Below, in pieces: positions 34,390 to 46,812 of a stretch of DNA of 64,000 bases (positions are counted from its first letter, which is position 1; every line of letters starts with the position of its first letter). This stretch comes from Annona cherimola (Eukaryota; Streptophyta; Magnoliopsida; Magnoliales; Annonaceae), in NCBI GenBank assembly GCA_030490835.1, contig CM059971.1, positions 26,963,817 to 27,027,816 on the forward strand, given 5' to 3'. The notes below the pieces were generated by a model, which was not told the origin of the DNA, searched no databases, and saw only the letters and a list, made by a program, of their open reading frames with translations. A program made the translations under genes and the position numbers.

Positions 34390-37129
34390 CATTCAATCAG
34401 AATTAACTCAATTTTCCTTGAGTTGTAAATTTTTAGAATGTTTTAGATAGAGATCAAGTATTCTTTTGGTTTTTATTTCAAAAAAAGAAGTAATTTTTTG
34501 GCTTTATATTAGCCGAATTGACATTGGTTGCTTCAATTAAACATCTGAATTTAGAAAAGATAAAAAGAAGGAAAGGAGGCAGGGGTGATGTGTGGTTTTA
34601 TGAATTCATTTTTGTTACGTGTTACTACATACTTTCTGTCATTAAGTCTTGAACATGGTTGGACATTAGAGATTGAAATTGATTTAGGATGTCATGTTAC
34701 ATAGTATATTAGGATGTAGTTGAAGGGTAGTTAATGAAGTTGACTCAAGAATCTTGAAAAATGTTAGAAAATTACGTTGATTTACACTAATGGAAAATGA
34801 AAATAACTATTAAACACTCATAACAGCGAAATAATAATTTCATGATCTAAGTTGTGGACTACATTGTAGACGAGTGACTTCTATCATATCACTCTAATAG
34901 AACAATCCTAGTTGACTATCCAATTAACATTAATCAATTTGATGAGTAGAATAGTAAGTGGAGCACTTCCAAGGAATAGCTACTTCTGCTCCATATACTA
35001 GGTAGAGGTTACCTTTATGTGAATTCTAGGGCATCCATCCATGTGTTTCAATTGAAAGAATAGCATTCAAGTTCCTCCTGTAAGTTGAATAATTAGGGGA
35101 TATTTTTCATCTTGAATTTAGTAGCTACTGTTTATCATCAACCAAAGTAATTTGCTCCATGTTCTATATATTTGTGTGGGCGGGAAAAAATTCGTTAGAT
35201 AAATGTCTTTCTTCGCCACATTAGGAAATTTAGTTCAATTTTTTTTGGAGTAGTTCTTGGTTTTTGTTTCATCTTGATCTTTTGGATGAATGTGTGGAAA
35301 TGTCACTTGATGTATGTTCTAGTTTCTTTTTATCTTAAACTATACTAAATTACGATCAACTCAAATAGGCATTGCTAAACATTACCTACAGATATTAGCA
35401 CGATGCTTCCATGGTCCCTTTTGTTATGTAGCTTACCAATGACGAGAAGTGCGGGTAGAAGAACCGCTTGGTGGAGGAGAACCAGAGGCTAGCATGTTAA
35501 ACCACAAAGGATATTATTAGTTGGGGATTTAATGTAACAAAGACTTCTATTTTCTCATACTTCAATTATGTTCGTGGGTAAATTTGAAGTGTCTTTATGT
35601 TTTGCTGCGTGCAAATGTTACATGCATGATTAATCTTCCTAAAATGCTTTAGACTCTTCTATTGAGGCTATACTTTTGAACCACTTTGTTTCTATTTTAT
35701 GCTTGTACTTGCCAAAGAAAAAGGCACTTAAATATTTTGTATTTTTTAATTAAAGAGGGATGTGCACGTACATTCTAAATTAACAAAAATGGTATATTTA
35801 TTATCATTGCCAAGCAATGAAGCTAAGACATAGAGATTATCTGGTATCAATGTGGGATAATCATAATCAAATCAATCTAACGAATCATAGAGTGGCCTAC
35901 CTCATAAGAGATCACACCAAAAGGGTTGGGGAAGCAGGTACGATGTTGCGCCTCAAGTTATGAGCCACTTATCTGGATTATAATCACAAATCGGAGACCA
36001 ACTATAATTTTCACTGTCTAAATGCCTACTTTTGGGAATGAGAGCTCAATTATTTTGTCATGTACTAAAACGAGTTTTCAATAACTCTTTTATAGCAAAG
36101 GAGAGCGCAGAATTCCAGGACATCTTTGTAAAGAAGATTCCTCCTATTAGTTATCGAAAGGGATAACTTTCTGCTAGGATCTCCATTTCAATTATTCACA
36201 TTAGGATAGCCATCTCAATTCAAGTTGTCAACTTATCTTTTCCAATTAGGACAACTCTCATCCTCGAGAAGCGCACGTGGACATAAATTCTAATATTGGC
36301 AAACATCAGAGAATACAGAAGGACACAGAAATTAAAAGGGCTGTTAGCACAAATGGATGGGATAAAATCAAGAATATTCCAGTGCCAGCATATGACGAGG
36401 AGGATGAAATTTCTCGGAAGATGGAACCAGGTAGAAATTTTAGCATAAGGTTCACATACTTTTTATTACAGCTAAAGGAAGGTGAAGTAGACAGACAATT
36501 AAATGGTAGTTGTAGATAATGGTCTAAGTGCCATGTCAAAGATAAAATTGCTAAGGAAAATAAAGCTATTTGGTTAGCATTTGTTTACAAGATGTATACC
36601 AACAAAACTTAATCTAAATAGAAGAAACAAATTCACTTCTCCTTGTCAACTTTCTAAATGGACTAGGGGCTTCAAGATCTGGCCTGAAATACCTCATCAA
36701 GGAAATTACAAGTCTAAGCACCATTTTTAAGCATGTCAGTTTTCATGATACTTTACGTAATAGAAATTAGCTCGCCAATGCTCTTACTAGATTGGCCTTT
36801 TTGTATGGGAAAATCTAGATTTGGTGGGGAAATCCCCTGATTGTATTATAAACCTTTTGTAAAATAATTTTGTGCTTCGTAGGTTCGGCTGAGTTTTCAT
36901 CCTGTCCTTTTTTGTGTTATTTAGAGTGGTGAGGATAATCAATGGACTTAACCTAATAATAATAATAGTAATAATAATTCACTCCTACATCATCGAGCTA
37001 ATTCAAACCAAATTACCTTACTTATTGATGCGACCCCCAAGCCAAGCTGTGGGAATTTCTTCAAGCTCCCTTCAAGCTTTAGTCATTTTCCGCTTCATGT
37101 ACCAAAAAAGAAATGCAACTGATTTTATA
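34390..37129. other. Unassigned AT-rich stretch
   Basis: I recognise no gene. A plus-strand open frame at 36277-36519 begins with GKHQRIQKDTEIKRAVS and includes VPAYDEEDEISRKMEPG; it is hydrophilic and might be an exon remnant, but its family is unknown. The other open frames are short and composition-driven. Confidence 0.35.
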
Positions 37130-37490
37130 CACCATTGTGCACCATGCAAAAACTTTTTTTTATATTTTTTAATTTTTTTTATACAACTAGCTAAGTGTTT
37201 AACGTGTCTTTCAAATTTTACTATTTTTTGGAGATTTTTATATTTTTTAGAGTTTTTAAATTATGAATTTTAATAAATCTAAAAAATCTCCAAAAATGGT
37301 AAAATTTGATATACATATCAACATACTTAGATCAATAGTTGTAAAAAAAAAATTCAAAAAAATATAAGAAAATAAATTTTCCCACATTAACATACTTAGA
37401 TTAATAGTTGTAAACAAATTTTCAAAAAAAAATAAGAAAATTGATTTTCCCACTCGGGTGCACTAAAGCTTAGTGCACCTGCGCGCATCA
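37130..37490. repeat. Foldback repeat with a 10-bp-arm terminal hairpin
   Basis: The two halves are inverted copies: TACTATTTTTTGGAGATTTT on the left pairs with AATCTCCAAAAATGGTA on the right, and CTAAGTGTTTAACG pairs with the CAACATACTTAG region. At 37457-37479 GGTGCACTAA-AGC-TTAGTGCACC is a perfect 10-bp-arm hairpin. The left end carries GTGCACC near 37138. Likely a MITE-like or foldback element. Confidence 0.6.
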
Positions 37491-38172
37491 GATAATGACC
37501 TAGAAAGAAATAACCTCATGCCCATTTTCATTAAACTCCTCAAATACATAGATTTCACTCCACCTTTATGACACCAAGGATGACACAAGCTTTTATCTCC
37601 TTAACGCATATCGTTGCGAAGTCCACCTTAAATGCAAATTTCTCTTCAATTAAAGTAAAACATATCTTTTTGTAACCGTATCTTCTGGTGGCCCTCACCT
37701 TTTCTTATTGCACATGAGTAAACATATATCGTATATATTTAATTCGTATGCATTTCAATTAATATTTCTACATTGCTAAATATTTTCTTAATAAAAATAT
37801 TAGGACAAAAAATAGTATATTATCTTTTTCACGTATAGAACTATGATTTAAAAGTTCATCTGTCCCTATTCAGCAATGTCTCTTTAATGCTCTTTATATT
37901 TTTACATGCCTTTTTAATCTGTTAAGTCGTTGGCATAACACGTCCTTCTGGTTATCTTCTCAATTTAAACACTAGATCTCTCCGTCTATAACCAAAGCTC
38001 TTAAACATCTAAGCAATCACAACTTCATATTTAAATTGCATTAATGTAACACTTAAAAGTCCATATTATATTAAACCCCGCTTTAAAGCCCATATAATAT
38101 CAAACTTCGGTATTTTAGGCCCAACAAGCTAGTAATAATTTAGGCCCAAAAAATAGTAATATAATCAATATA

Positions 38173-38452
38173 GGGTGTGTTTGGTAACAACAAAAAGTTG
38201 TCAAGTTAAAATTTTTCAATCTAAAGCTTTTTAGTCTCCATAATGATCTTATTTTTAATTATTTCTTCACATTTTTCTATACAACTACCCTACTTTTCAT
38301 TCATTTCTACACAATTACCAACACAACTAACCTATATATTTCAACTTTATCCTATTTATTCATCATCATTACCCCTATCATATCACATCATTTGACAACT
38401 TTTCATCTCTACAACTTCTCATTAAAAGTTTTGTCTATTTCCAAACACACCC
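38173..38452 (-). mobile_element. MITE copy A, 280 bp, GGGTGTGTTTGG termini
   Basis: It starts GGGTGTGTTTGGTAA and ends TTTCCAAACACACCC, with a 3-bp duplication ATA on both sides. The interior carries CTACCCTACTTTTCATTCATTTC and TACCCCTATCATATCACATCA, in inverse orientation to copy B. The 3-bp duplication and GTTTGG-type ends fit a Tourist-like (PIF/Harbinger) MITE; that class call is inference. Confidence 0.85.
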
Positions 38453-38455
38453 ATA

Positions 38456-39990
38456 ACTTCTTCCATTAACATGAAATTTTCACATTATTCCACCATTTCA
38501 AAATCACCCCTAATTATTTCATATATTTAAAATAACCCATTGCTACCTTTTAATGTAAAATCGTCCAAATTTATACGATTATCAAATCTTGATTCACCTA
38601 TCTATATGTCAGTAATTTAAATAAAAGCATTTAAAATTTAGCTGTTTTACGTTATAAGTATGTTTTGATACTAGATTGGAATATTCCTCTAATTCTTTCA
38701 TATATTAAAAATAACTCATTACTGCCTTATGTTTATGACATCATCAAAATTTATCCAATTGTCAAATCTTAATTCACTTATTCGAATGACAGTAATTTGA
38801 ATAAAATCAATTAAAAATCAGGGATTTTACACTATAAGTATGTTTTGTTACTAAATTTGGGTGTTCCATTAGTATCAAACTGTATATTACTAACTATATT
38901 TAATAATTGACTGAAAATATCAAACTACGGTGACAATTCCTGAAACCATTATATATCATATTTTTAGTGATAATTTTAAAATTCATTAGTGATAATAGCT
39001 TATAAATCATTGCTATCAATGTCGATGGTCCAAAAACGTACCGGGCCGCAAGCATGTCCCATCTCATTTTCATGCTTATATCTTTTCTGCGGCATTTCAA
39101 ATTTGACTGCTGCAATGCATGGGTGTTTATCAAATGCACCTTGTCCCACTTAGCCTGAGTACACCGGGTATGTTTAACCTATTTTTTATATTTTTTAAAA
39201 TTTTCTAATACAACTGTTAACCTAAGTGTATTTAATATGCATATTAAATTTTACTAATTTTAAGAATTTAAAAAAAAGTGATCATGTTAGCCCGGGCTAA
39301 ATAAATGTCTCACTTAGAACCACTTCAAAAATCCTATTTAAAACAACTTATTTTTACTTTTTTCTTCCTACACTTGTTTATCTAAGTGTATTTAATATAT
39401 AAATCAAATTTTACTATTTTTGTATATGTGTTTATATTTTTTTAGATTTTCAAAAATAAGAGTATTTTAAATACATATATACACCATCCTTGTACTGTGG
39501 ACTTAAAACTATCTTACATGCGACCATGTGACAAAAAGACCATGTCGTGTTTCTGCTGATGGCCCAAAATCCTTGTTGGAAGGAAATTTTGCAACTCATT
39601 CATATACGTGAATGTGGCATTACTCACAACTCCTCTTTGGGAAAGTATTGTTGCGACCATTTGGTTATAATATAAGTTATTAACCATTTCAATGACTTGA
39701 TACGTTGAGCTGTTCCATCGTGCAGATGATTCAGGCAGGGTGTAGATGTTGTACATGTTGTCTGACACACTTCAAATAAGGAACAATACAGAAGAATGGC
39801 AATTAGTTTCAAATTAGTTCCTAAATCTTTTAAAGAGAAAGAATAAGCTTTCAAAAATATTATATTTGTTTCCTAACTGAATATTTACTTTTTAGTAATA
39901 TATTTTGAGCATAATGAAAGCCTATTATAAAAATGCTCATGAAACCTAGTTAAATAAGATTAGAATGAACCAATTGCAACTTGAATAAAC
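38456..39990. other. AT-rich stretch with repeat motifs
   Basis: Near 39206-39258 and 39369-39420 are direct copies of a CTAAGTGTATTTAATAT motif shared with the foldback repeat at 37130. On the minus strand an open frame at 39768-39514 (RWNSSTYQVIEMVNNLYYNQ) looks protein-like but is not recognised. Nothing else was found. Confidence 0.35.
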
Positions 39991-39993
39991 ATA

Positions 39994-40274
39994 GGGTGTG
40001 TTTGGGAATGGATAAAATTTTTGATAAAAAGTTGCAAAGAGTAGAAGTTATTAAATGATGTGATATGATAGAGGTAATGATGATGAATAAATAGGATAAA
40101 GTTGAAATAAATAGGTTAGTTATGTTAGTAGTTGTGTAGAAATGATTGAAAAGTAGGGTAGTTGTATATAAAAATATGAAAAAATTATTAAAAAATATGG
40201 TAGTTGTGGAGAGTAAAAAGTTTTAGATTGAAAAGTTTTAACTTGACAATTTTCACTTATTACCAAACACACCC
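39994..40274 (+). mobile_element. MITE copy B, 281 bp
   Basis: GGGTGTGTTTGGGAATGG at the left, TTACCAAACACACCC at the right, ATA duplicated on both sides. Same family as copy A in the opposite orientation, about 1.5 kb away. Confidence 0.85.
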
Positions 40275-41007
40275 ATAACCTAGCTAAAGAATGCAAGTAA
40301 GGGAACCAAGCAATTGGTTGAATAGGGAGTGATTTTCTGTTAGCTTTTCCCCTGAAAACATGTATGGTTCTATGTATGTTTTTTTAGCACATTTTGAATT
40401 AGATTGTTTAATCTTTGCCATGGTTCATTTTTGAAGGAATCATCAAAATTTTTTACTTCCAAAACAACAAAGTTATAGTTATGTATTAATTTCATTCATA
40501 TAATTGTCTTTCTTTCTCCACTTGAATATTCCACTTACATTGAAATTTTTCTATCCCAGTACCATCAAACTGGCAAAGATGTGTTACATTTAATAAGCTA
40601 ATGATAATTGCAACTCCTCGTCTAACCAAATCTTTATTTAGGTTATTCTCTTGATCAAATTATTTCACTAGTGCAATTCAAGTTGCGGGCATATTTGGCT
40701 TCAGTTCACTGCTGAAGATCAGAGGGGAAATTAATTTTTCATGAGTTCAAGTAATTAGATTTACAACATCAATGATTTCCTAATAGTTATGTGAGTCTAT
40801 GATTGATGCTTACATGGATAGAATTTGTAGAAAACACCAAATATAGATTTATGATGAGCTTAGGTGTATGCAATTGCAGGTTATCTTGCCATTCCCTAGC
40901 TCGTTTCTACGTCTTTTCCTTGATAAGGACAATATCCATTGCTTGATATTTATGCTATTAATCAAGTGTTTTTTAATATTATTTCTTATCAGTTTTTTTT
41001 AGGTAAG

Positions 41008-41140
41008 AGTGTGTTTAGTAATGAGTAAAATGTGCCAAGCTAAAACTTTTTACTCTTCATAATTATCCTATTATTTTAATCATTTCTTCCTATTTTTTTT
41101 ATACAAGTACCCTATTCTCCAATCATTTCTGTGCAACAGG
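41008..41140 (-). mobile_element. MITE copy E, truncated
   Basis: Begins GTGTGTTTAGTAATGAG and continues through ACTTTTTACTCTTCATAAT and TCATTTCTGTGCAAC, then ends abruptly; about half of the 280-bp element is missing. Confidence 0.7.
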
Positions 41141-41210
41141 CTTATGGATTAGTGGGTGTGTTGGAATGGGCAAGGAAGCGGTTAGAGCATGAAAATATGA
41201 ATACCAGAGT

Positions 41211-41402
41211 AGTTTTGGTCCATTTGCATAAGTTAAAAGACAGAACAAATCCTGTTAGCTCATTTTAAAATGAGGCATGTGCCCTATTAACAATTTGAGT
41301 AAAACTAGTTTTGGTCCATTTGCATATGTTAAAAGACAGAACAAATCCTGTTAGCTCATTTTAAAATGAGGCATGTGCCCTATTAACAATTTGAATAAAA
41401 CT
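41211..41402. repeat. 96-bp tandem duplication
   Basis: AGTTTTGGTCCATTTGCATA begins at 41211 and again at 41307. The two 96-bp copies differ at only about two sites, so the duplication is recent compared with its surroundings. No coding content. Confidence 0.9.
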
Positions 41403-41588
41403 TGGTGGCTAGTCTAACAATTTCCCTTTGTTGGTTTTTAATTGCCTTCTATTTTAATAAGCTCAACTCTTTTAATTAGAATCATTTCGAGTCTTCATTT
41501 AATATACCCATACCAACTTAGTTTGCATTCTATCATTGTATTACTTGTTAACTTCATTTTTAGACTATCTTGGATTATATTATTTTTA

Positions 41589-41875
41589 GGGTGAATTTGG
41601 AAAGTGATAAAACTTTTGGAAGAAATATTTTTAATATAAAATTTTTTTAAAAAAGAAAATGATATAATCTAATAGGGGTAATAGTAAGGAGTAAAGAAAA
41701 CAAAGTTAAAATGATTAGCTTAGCTGTACGGGTATTCGTATAGAAATAATTAAAAATTAAGATATATAGGAAAATATGAAAATTAATTAAAAAATAAAAT
41801 ATTTATGAAGAATGAAAAGTTTCAGATTAAAAATTTTGTGTTTGAAAAGTTTTTTTTATATACCCAAACATGCCC
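41589..41875 (+). mobile_element. MITE copy D, diverged, 287 bp
   Basis: GGGTGAATTTGGAAAGTG at the left and ACCCAAACATGCCC at the right, with TTA duplicated on both sides. The interior aligns with copies B and C but is more diverged, so this is an older insertion. TTA is the classic PIF/Harbinger target. Confidence 0.75.
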
Positions 41876-41878
41876 TTA

Positions 41879-42989
41879 ATTTTATCTTTTTTCATTTTAT
41901 CACTTATCTACCTTAACATTCTCATTTATGATACATTTATTTCATATATTGTTTTTTAATCACCTAACATTTGTCTTGCACACATAGTTAGTCTAATACT
42001 ATCTTATAAAATTTTTCTTTTATTTAAGTGGAACTTGACCGTCACACAAATTTTCTGAAGCATTCCATCATTTGTTTGATCGTGCTTGAATTCTATTTAT
42101 AACATTTTTCTCGATCCGTTTTTCTTGCATTATTATTTTTTGATTGAGCATTTTATTGAATTATTGATCATAAATGCCAGAAGTGATCAACTCTTGATGC
42201 TACTTGGTACAAAAAAATTCAATTGGTTACTTATCTAGGTGCTCGTTATTATTAAAGTTGAATTTCGTATATTCAAATTTTATTCAACTAGTTTTAGAAT
42301 CATTAGATTCTAGAACATATTTCTACTTATTTAATTTCAAGTTTACTCCTTTTATTTTATGTACTAGGATTATATATTTGCAAATAATATGCATCAAGGT
42401 ACTTCTTGTTATTAATGTCTAGTAGGTTTATTTATAACTAAAGTAAAAAAGTAAGGATTTAAGGCTGAGTCTATGCAAATTTATTACAATTAGAGTTATG
42501 GTTCTTACATTTGTTCTAATACCTTTATACATTCTAATATTATCAATACTGTTTATATGTAACCGGATTACATAGAAGTGGTTCCATATAACCCTCTCAA
42601 ATTTTAAAATTTTAATGTTTGATAAATAATTCAATCTATTCATTGTATTTAACATCATTTTTTTAGTTATGAGACCAAGTTTTATCTAAACCCAATATGT
42701 GCATAGGAGCATTTGCTAAAAAATAAGTACATTCATATATAAATTAGGAAAAATAATTAGATCATCATTTATCCACGTACTAATGATATTTTAGACGGTT
42801 TAGATGTTGAAAATACTACTTAAAATTGACATTTAGAATTAAATCATTTTATTACTTTGATTTTATATATTTCTAGATGAACCTCATATATAGTGATGTT
42901 AGAAAAATGAAAAGGTTTCCATAATAATATAAGTAATGCTAAACATAATAGATAAAGTGGATTTTCATCAACTATCTATATATTGAAAA
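41879..42989. other. AT-rich stretch, possible continuation of LINE remains
   Basis: No clear protein similarity. It lies in the downstream direction of the LINE reverse transcriptase on the minus strand and might hold its most decayed 3' part. Confidence 0.3.
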
Positions 42990-43800
42990 TGGATGGGATT
43001 ACATAAAAAATGAGTTTCATAAAAGTATCCCCATTATTAATATATCTATCAAAAATTTCATTCTTTTCTAGCATCTTCCACATTAATTTCTTAGAACCTT
43101 ATTATTTGTTCTTTCTAAATCAATAAAAATCATGTGTGAGATCGTTTTTTCTCCCACCTTTTCAAATAAAAGATGGCTTAATGGTTGATCTTCCAAGAAT
43201 AAAATCAATATTTTTTCAAAAATATTTACTTCTTGTCTTAGTATTTAGTCAGTCACTCTTTCCACAACATTAATGTACAAATCATTAGTTTTATTCCATG
43301 ATACTCTTGTACAGTTTCAAATATCTTTCTTATTTTTATACATATGTATTATAATAATACTTTTTATTTTTATTTAATATTTTGTAGTTTTATCAAAGAA
43401 GTTTATTAGTCAATCCATACATATATCTTCGATGCAATTTCATGCCTCAATTATATTGATATATTTAGAGATTCAAAATTTTGAAAAATATATGATATTT
43501 TTATCTTCTTTTATATTCAAATTATCATCTAATCTTAACTATTCTAATGGATTACCATTTAGTAAACTATAAAAATACGTTTTCTATTTTTCTTTAATTT
43601 CATCATCTTTTATTAAAATTCTCTGGCCTTAGCTTTTAATGTCTGATATGTGTTAAGTCTTAACTTTATTTTCTCTTAATTAAGCTATAAAAATTATATA
43701 CTTTTTCCTCCTTTAGTTTCTAATCTATTAAATAAATTATCGTAAGCTTTGTCTTTAGCTTTGCTTATATTTCGTCTTATTTTTTTCTTTGATACGCAAA
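42990..43800 (-). pseudogene. LINE (non-LTR) reverse transcriptase remnant, RTE-like
   Basis: The broken minus-strand frames show the usual order for plant RTE-type LINEs: AKAKDKAYDNLFNRLETK (about 43780-43715), then, after many stops, EYHGIKLM...LMLWK (about 43310-43260, family form YRGIKLMSHTMKLWERV), a GRST-region-like stretch near 43200, and IFIDLER-type remains (about 43130, matching FIDLEKAYD before motif A). No intact ORF remains. The name rests on these short ordered matches. Confidence 0.6.
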
Positions 43801-43885
43801 TTTTCAAAATTTGTACAACGATCTACTTTAACATACAATCGTTTGAGATTTACTTATAATAAGAAGAGAAAGAGGGAGAAGGGAG

Positions 43886-43890
<5 letters not shown>

Positions 43891-43926
<36 letters not shown>
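43891..43926. repeat. (GA)n microsatellite
   Basis: An uninterrupted AG run of about 36 bp inside a longer purine-rich tract (43860-44010). The tract yields a spurious Arg/Glu-rich ORF. Confidence 0.95.
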
Positions 43927-43930
<4 letters not shown>

Positions 43931-44249
43931 GAAGAGAAGAAAAGAGAGATGGAAGAGAGAAACATGAGAAAAAAAAGAGGAAAGAAGAGCAAGAAGTTAG
44001 AAGAGAAAGGCTAGAAAAAAATTATAATTAATTAACCATAATTAAATTAAAACTACTCTAAAAAAGCACTTATAAAATGATAGAACTTAAACTATAAAAG
44101 CAGGACGGGAAAATATATTAAATTTAATCTAAAAATTCAAAGTAGAAAATAAAACAGTAAATCTAACCTAAAAAATTAAAACTGCCAAATTAGCAACTAC
44201 AAAATACTAAAAACAAGCTACAAAATAACAATAAAAATTCCATCATGAA

Positions 44250-45650
44250 AAGGGAAGAGTGGCCCCACCCACTTGATTGGGGGGTCCCCGAGGAGTGATT
44301 CTGGGTGAGAGTTGCTGTTGTTGTGACTTGAAGGGAGGGCCCGTGTCTTTATGCTTGTGGGACACCCCTTAGAAAATCTTGGAATTCGATGTGCGATTCA
44401 CGTCTCTTTGCTAGAGTTGCTCTCCACGCTGCCTTCTGTTGGCTGCTTGGAAAATGCACAGCTGCTACTAACAGTGGGTTCGGTCGTCCTTGGGGCTAAA
44501 CTGCCAAAGGAGAGAATGAGAGATGCGGTTGTAGCAGGTTTCGGTTTTAGCAACCAGGTGGCCTGAGTATTCGGTTGAAGGTGGGTTTTGAATTTAGATT
44601 GCGGACTTTTAATAGCAGTTTCCTGGAATCAATGTTGCTTGCTGATTGTGGGTTTGAAGCATGGTCAGTTGGTAGAGACAGGACGCAAGGATGGTGGCAA
44701 AGCTGCCAATGATTTTCTGTGTTGCAGGGATGGAGGAGATGCTGCGCAGCTGATGGAGACGCCGGTCTGGTGCAATTTGATTCTGCTGTAGTTTTGTGGA
44801 TGACAGGCACGATTGATTGTCCAGGCCAGATTTTTCCAGCTCTTCTTCGGTTGCAAACAAGATCAGTTCAGCGGGGTTACTGCATTTGATTTTCATGGCC
44901 GCCTACTTGGATTTGGTCGGACGGTGGTAAGGGGCATCAATGGCTGCCTCGAATGGATGACTGCTCCTCTGCTAGTGCAATTTCATGATCGCCGGTCGGA
45001 AAGTTGATGGCAAGGGATTGCTCTGATTTTCGGTGTTGCTGAAATGGGTTTACTGATATTTTGAAGAGTTGCTGATTGAGAGATTTCGAGCAGATGGGAT
45101 GCTGAAATTGGGGCTTCGAATTTGGTTGCAGGCTTTTACTGGAGATAGTTGCTGCAATTGACAGCTTGCCTGGCTGTGAAGGAATGGCCGCCTGTGCTGA
45201 ATGGCTTGGAAAAGGGCTGCTGGACTGTAAGATGGAGGTTCAATAGTCATGGCTGCCTAACCGGTTTCAAAGATGGACTGGGGGAAGATGGAGTACCGCA
45301 CTGGTTGCTTGGCCGGATATTGAAAGAGGTGACAGGGGCGGTGATTTGGAATGGTTGTTGGAATTAACAAGGGAGATACAGGAGCAGTTTCTGGAGTTTG
45401 GGGATGGGTTTATCTGGCCGGGATTGGGATTGAAGCAGAAATTGCTACTTAGCTGCTTGGAATTGCTTGCTCTGAATTTTCCATGGCTGGTTAGTCGTGC
45501 ACTGCTTCAGACGGATTTGGAGAGGGCAGCGGCAGCCATGAAAATTGATTTGGGTAGGATGGTGGAGCACCGAACCAAGCTTGGTTCATGCTCAGTGGTG
45601 CACGGTTATTCGGTGTACTCGCAGGATATTGAAACACAAATTTAAATATT
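44250..45650. other. GC-richer unassigned island
   Basis: Base composition rises sharply relative to both flanks. Many short ORFs overlap on both strands but none matches a known family. The downstream sequence at 46073-46200 contains GGGAGTCGCCACTAACTTTT and GGAAGGGTTTAGGCATCCC, reminiscent of long LTRs of plant Tat/Ogre-type Gypsy elements, so this may be part of a large LTR or its 5' leader. That is inference only. Confidence 0.3.
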
Positions 45651-46529
45651 AATTCTTAGCTAAGTAATTTCGATAATATCATATAACTTCTTAATTTAAT
45701 TTTTGGCTTCTTTTTTATTCATTTTATCAATTAATTTATTTTATCTAAAAATTATTCTACTTTGTTCCTCATATTTTAAAATATAATTATAGTTATATAA
45801 GTGTGATTTTCCCAATTAAATCATTTTATAAATTTTCCCAAATTATATTGACAGGCTAATACATATTTCAATTTTAAAATCTTCTAACTTATTGGTTCAT
45901 AATTTTATATTTTCAAAAATATTGCCAAATGACCTGTTTTATAGCAAAATTAAAGATTTTATGAAAATTATAATTTTTAAGAAATTTCACATAAATATTG
46001 ATTAAATTAACATTTATATACTTAATAGTGAAAAATTAACATGTAATTGTACACAAATTTTAAGAATTATCAGGGAGTCGCCACTAACTTTTGAGGAAAA
46101 GCTGGAAAAAAGATGGTTTTTTTATAGCTGGTCCATAATAGAGATTTTATGTAAATTGCTTAGTTGTTTAAGGGAAGGGTTTAGGCATCCCTTGCATCCT
46201 AAAAATGGTTTTTCATACGTGTTTGATAATTTTTTTTAGAAACCTAGACATGCTGTAAGGTAAGTACAAAATTCTTTAACTTACGAATTTATTATATATT
46301 TCGCATAAAATGTTAATACACCATTTCAACCTAGTTTTCAAAAATGGTTGACTCAGATGAACTAGAACCAATCTCTTGATCAGTTTAGTTTTGACAACAT
46401 TGCTCCTAATTGTTACTTAGGAGAGAGCCCACGAATCTCCTTTTTCCAAATTTACTTAACAATTTAAGAGTTATGATCTCGTTAAGTTGGTCTAAATATA
46501 GTCTTACTTATGTTGGCCTGAAGACGTAT
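45651..46529. other. AT-rich, possible long-LTR sequence
   Basis: No gene. It contains the GGGAGTCGCCACT motif at about 46074. A related GGAATCGCCACTCTGCAAC motif occurs near 47032, beyond the foldback repeat. Confidence 0.3.
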
Positions 46530-46812
46530 TTTGAGGCTTTTTTTATTTTTTATAAACATGTTAAGCTAGATGTATTAAATCTATAAACTAAGTTTTACCA
46601 TTTTTTTATATTTTAAGTATTTTTATTTTTAAACATAGTGCCTTTCTCATAATTTTTTAGATGTCAGATAATTATGAGAATGCTAATGTGTTTAAAAATA
46701 AAAATACTTAAAATATCCAAAAATGGTAAAATTGAATTTATAAATTTAATATATCTAGCTTATCATATTTATAAAAAACTAAAAAAACCTTAAAATATGT
46801 TTCTTAGACCGA
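46530..46812. repeat. Foldback repeat, about 280 bp
   Basis: Long imperfect inverted repeat: AAGTATTTTTATTTTTAAACA at about 46617-46636 pairs with TGTTTAAAAATAAAAATACTT at about 46689-46708. Outer arms (TGTTAAGCTAGATGTATTAAA and its inverse ending ATATATCTAGCTTA) also pair. A foldback or MITE-like insertion in the flanking LTR-like sequence. Confidence 0.75.

Noticed and set aside
37440..37500. Helitron 3' end (hairpin followed by CTAG)
   Set aside because: The hairpin-to-CTAG distance is too long, no Rep/helicase or TC start was seen, and an inverted-repeat partner suggests a foldback element instead.
43789..44031. Arg/Glu-rich ORF of 80 codons
   Set aside because: Entirely a translation of the (GA)n microsatellite and its purine-rich flanks.
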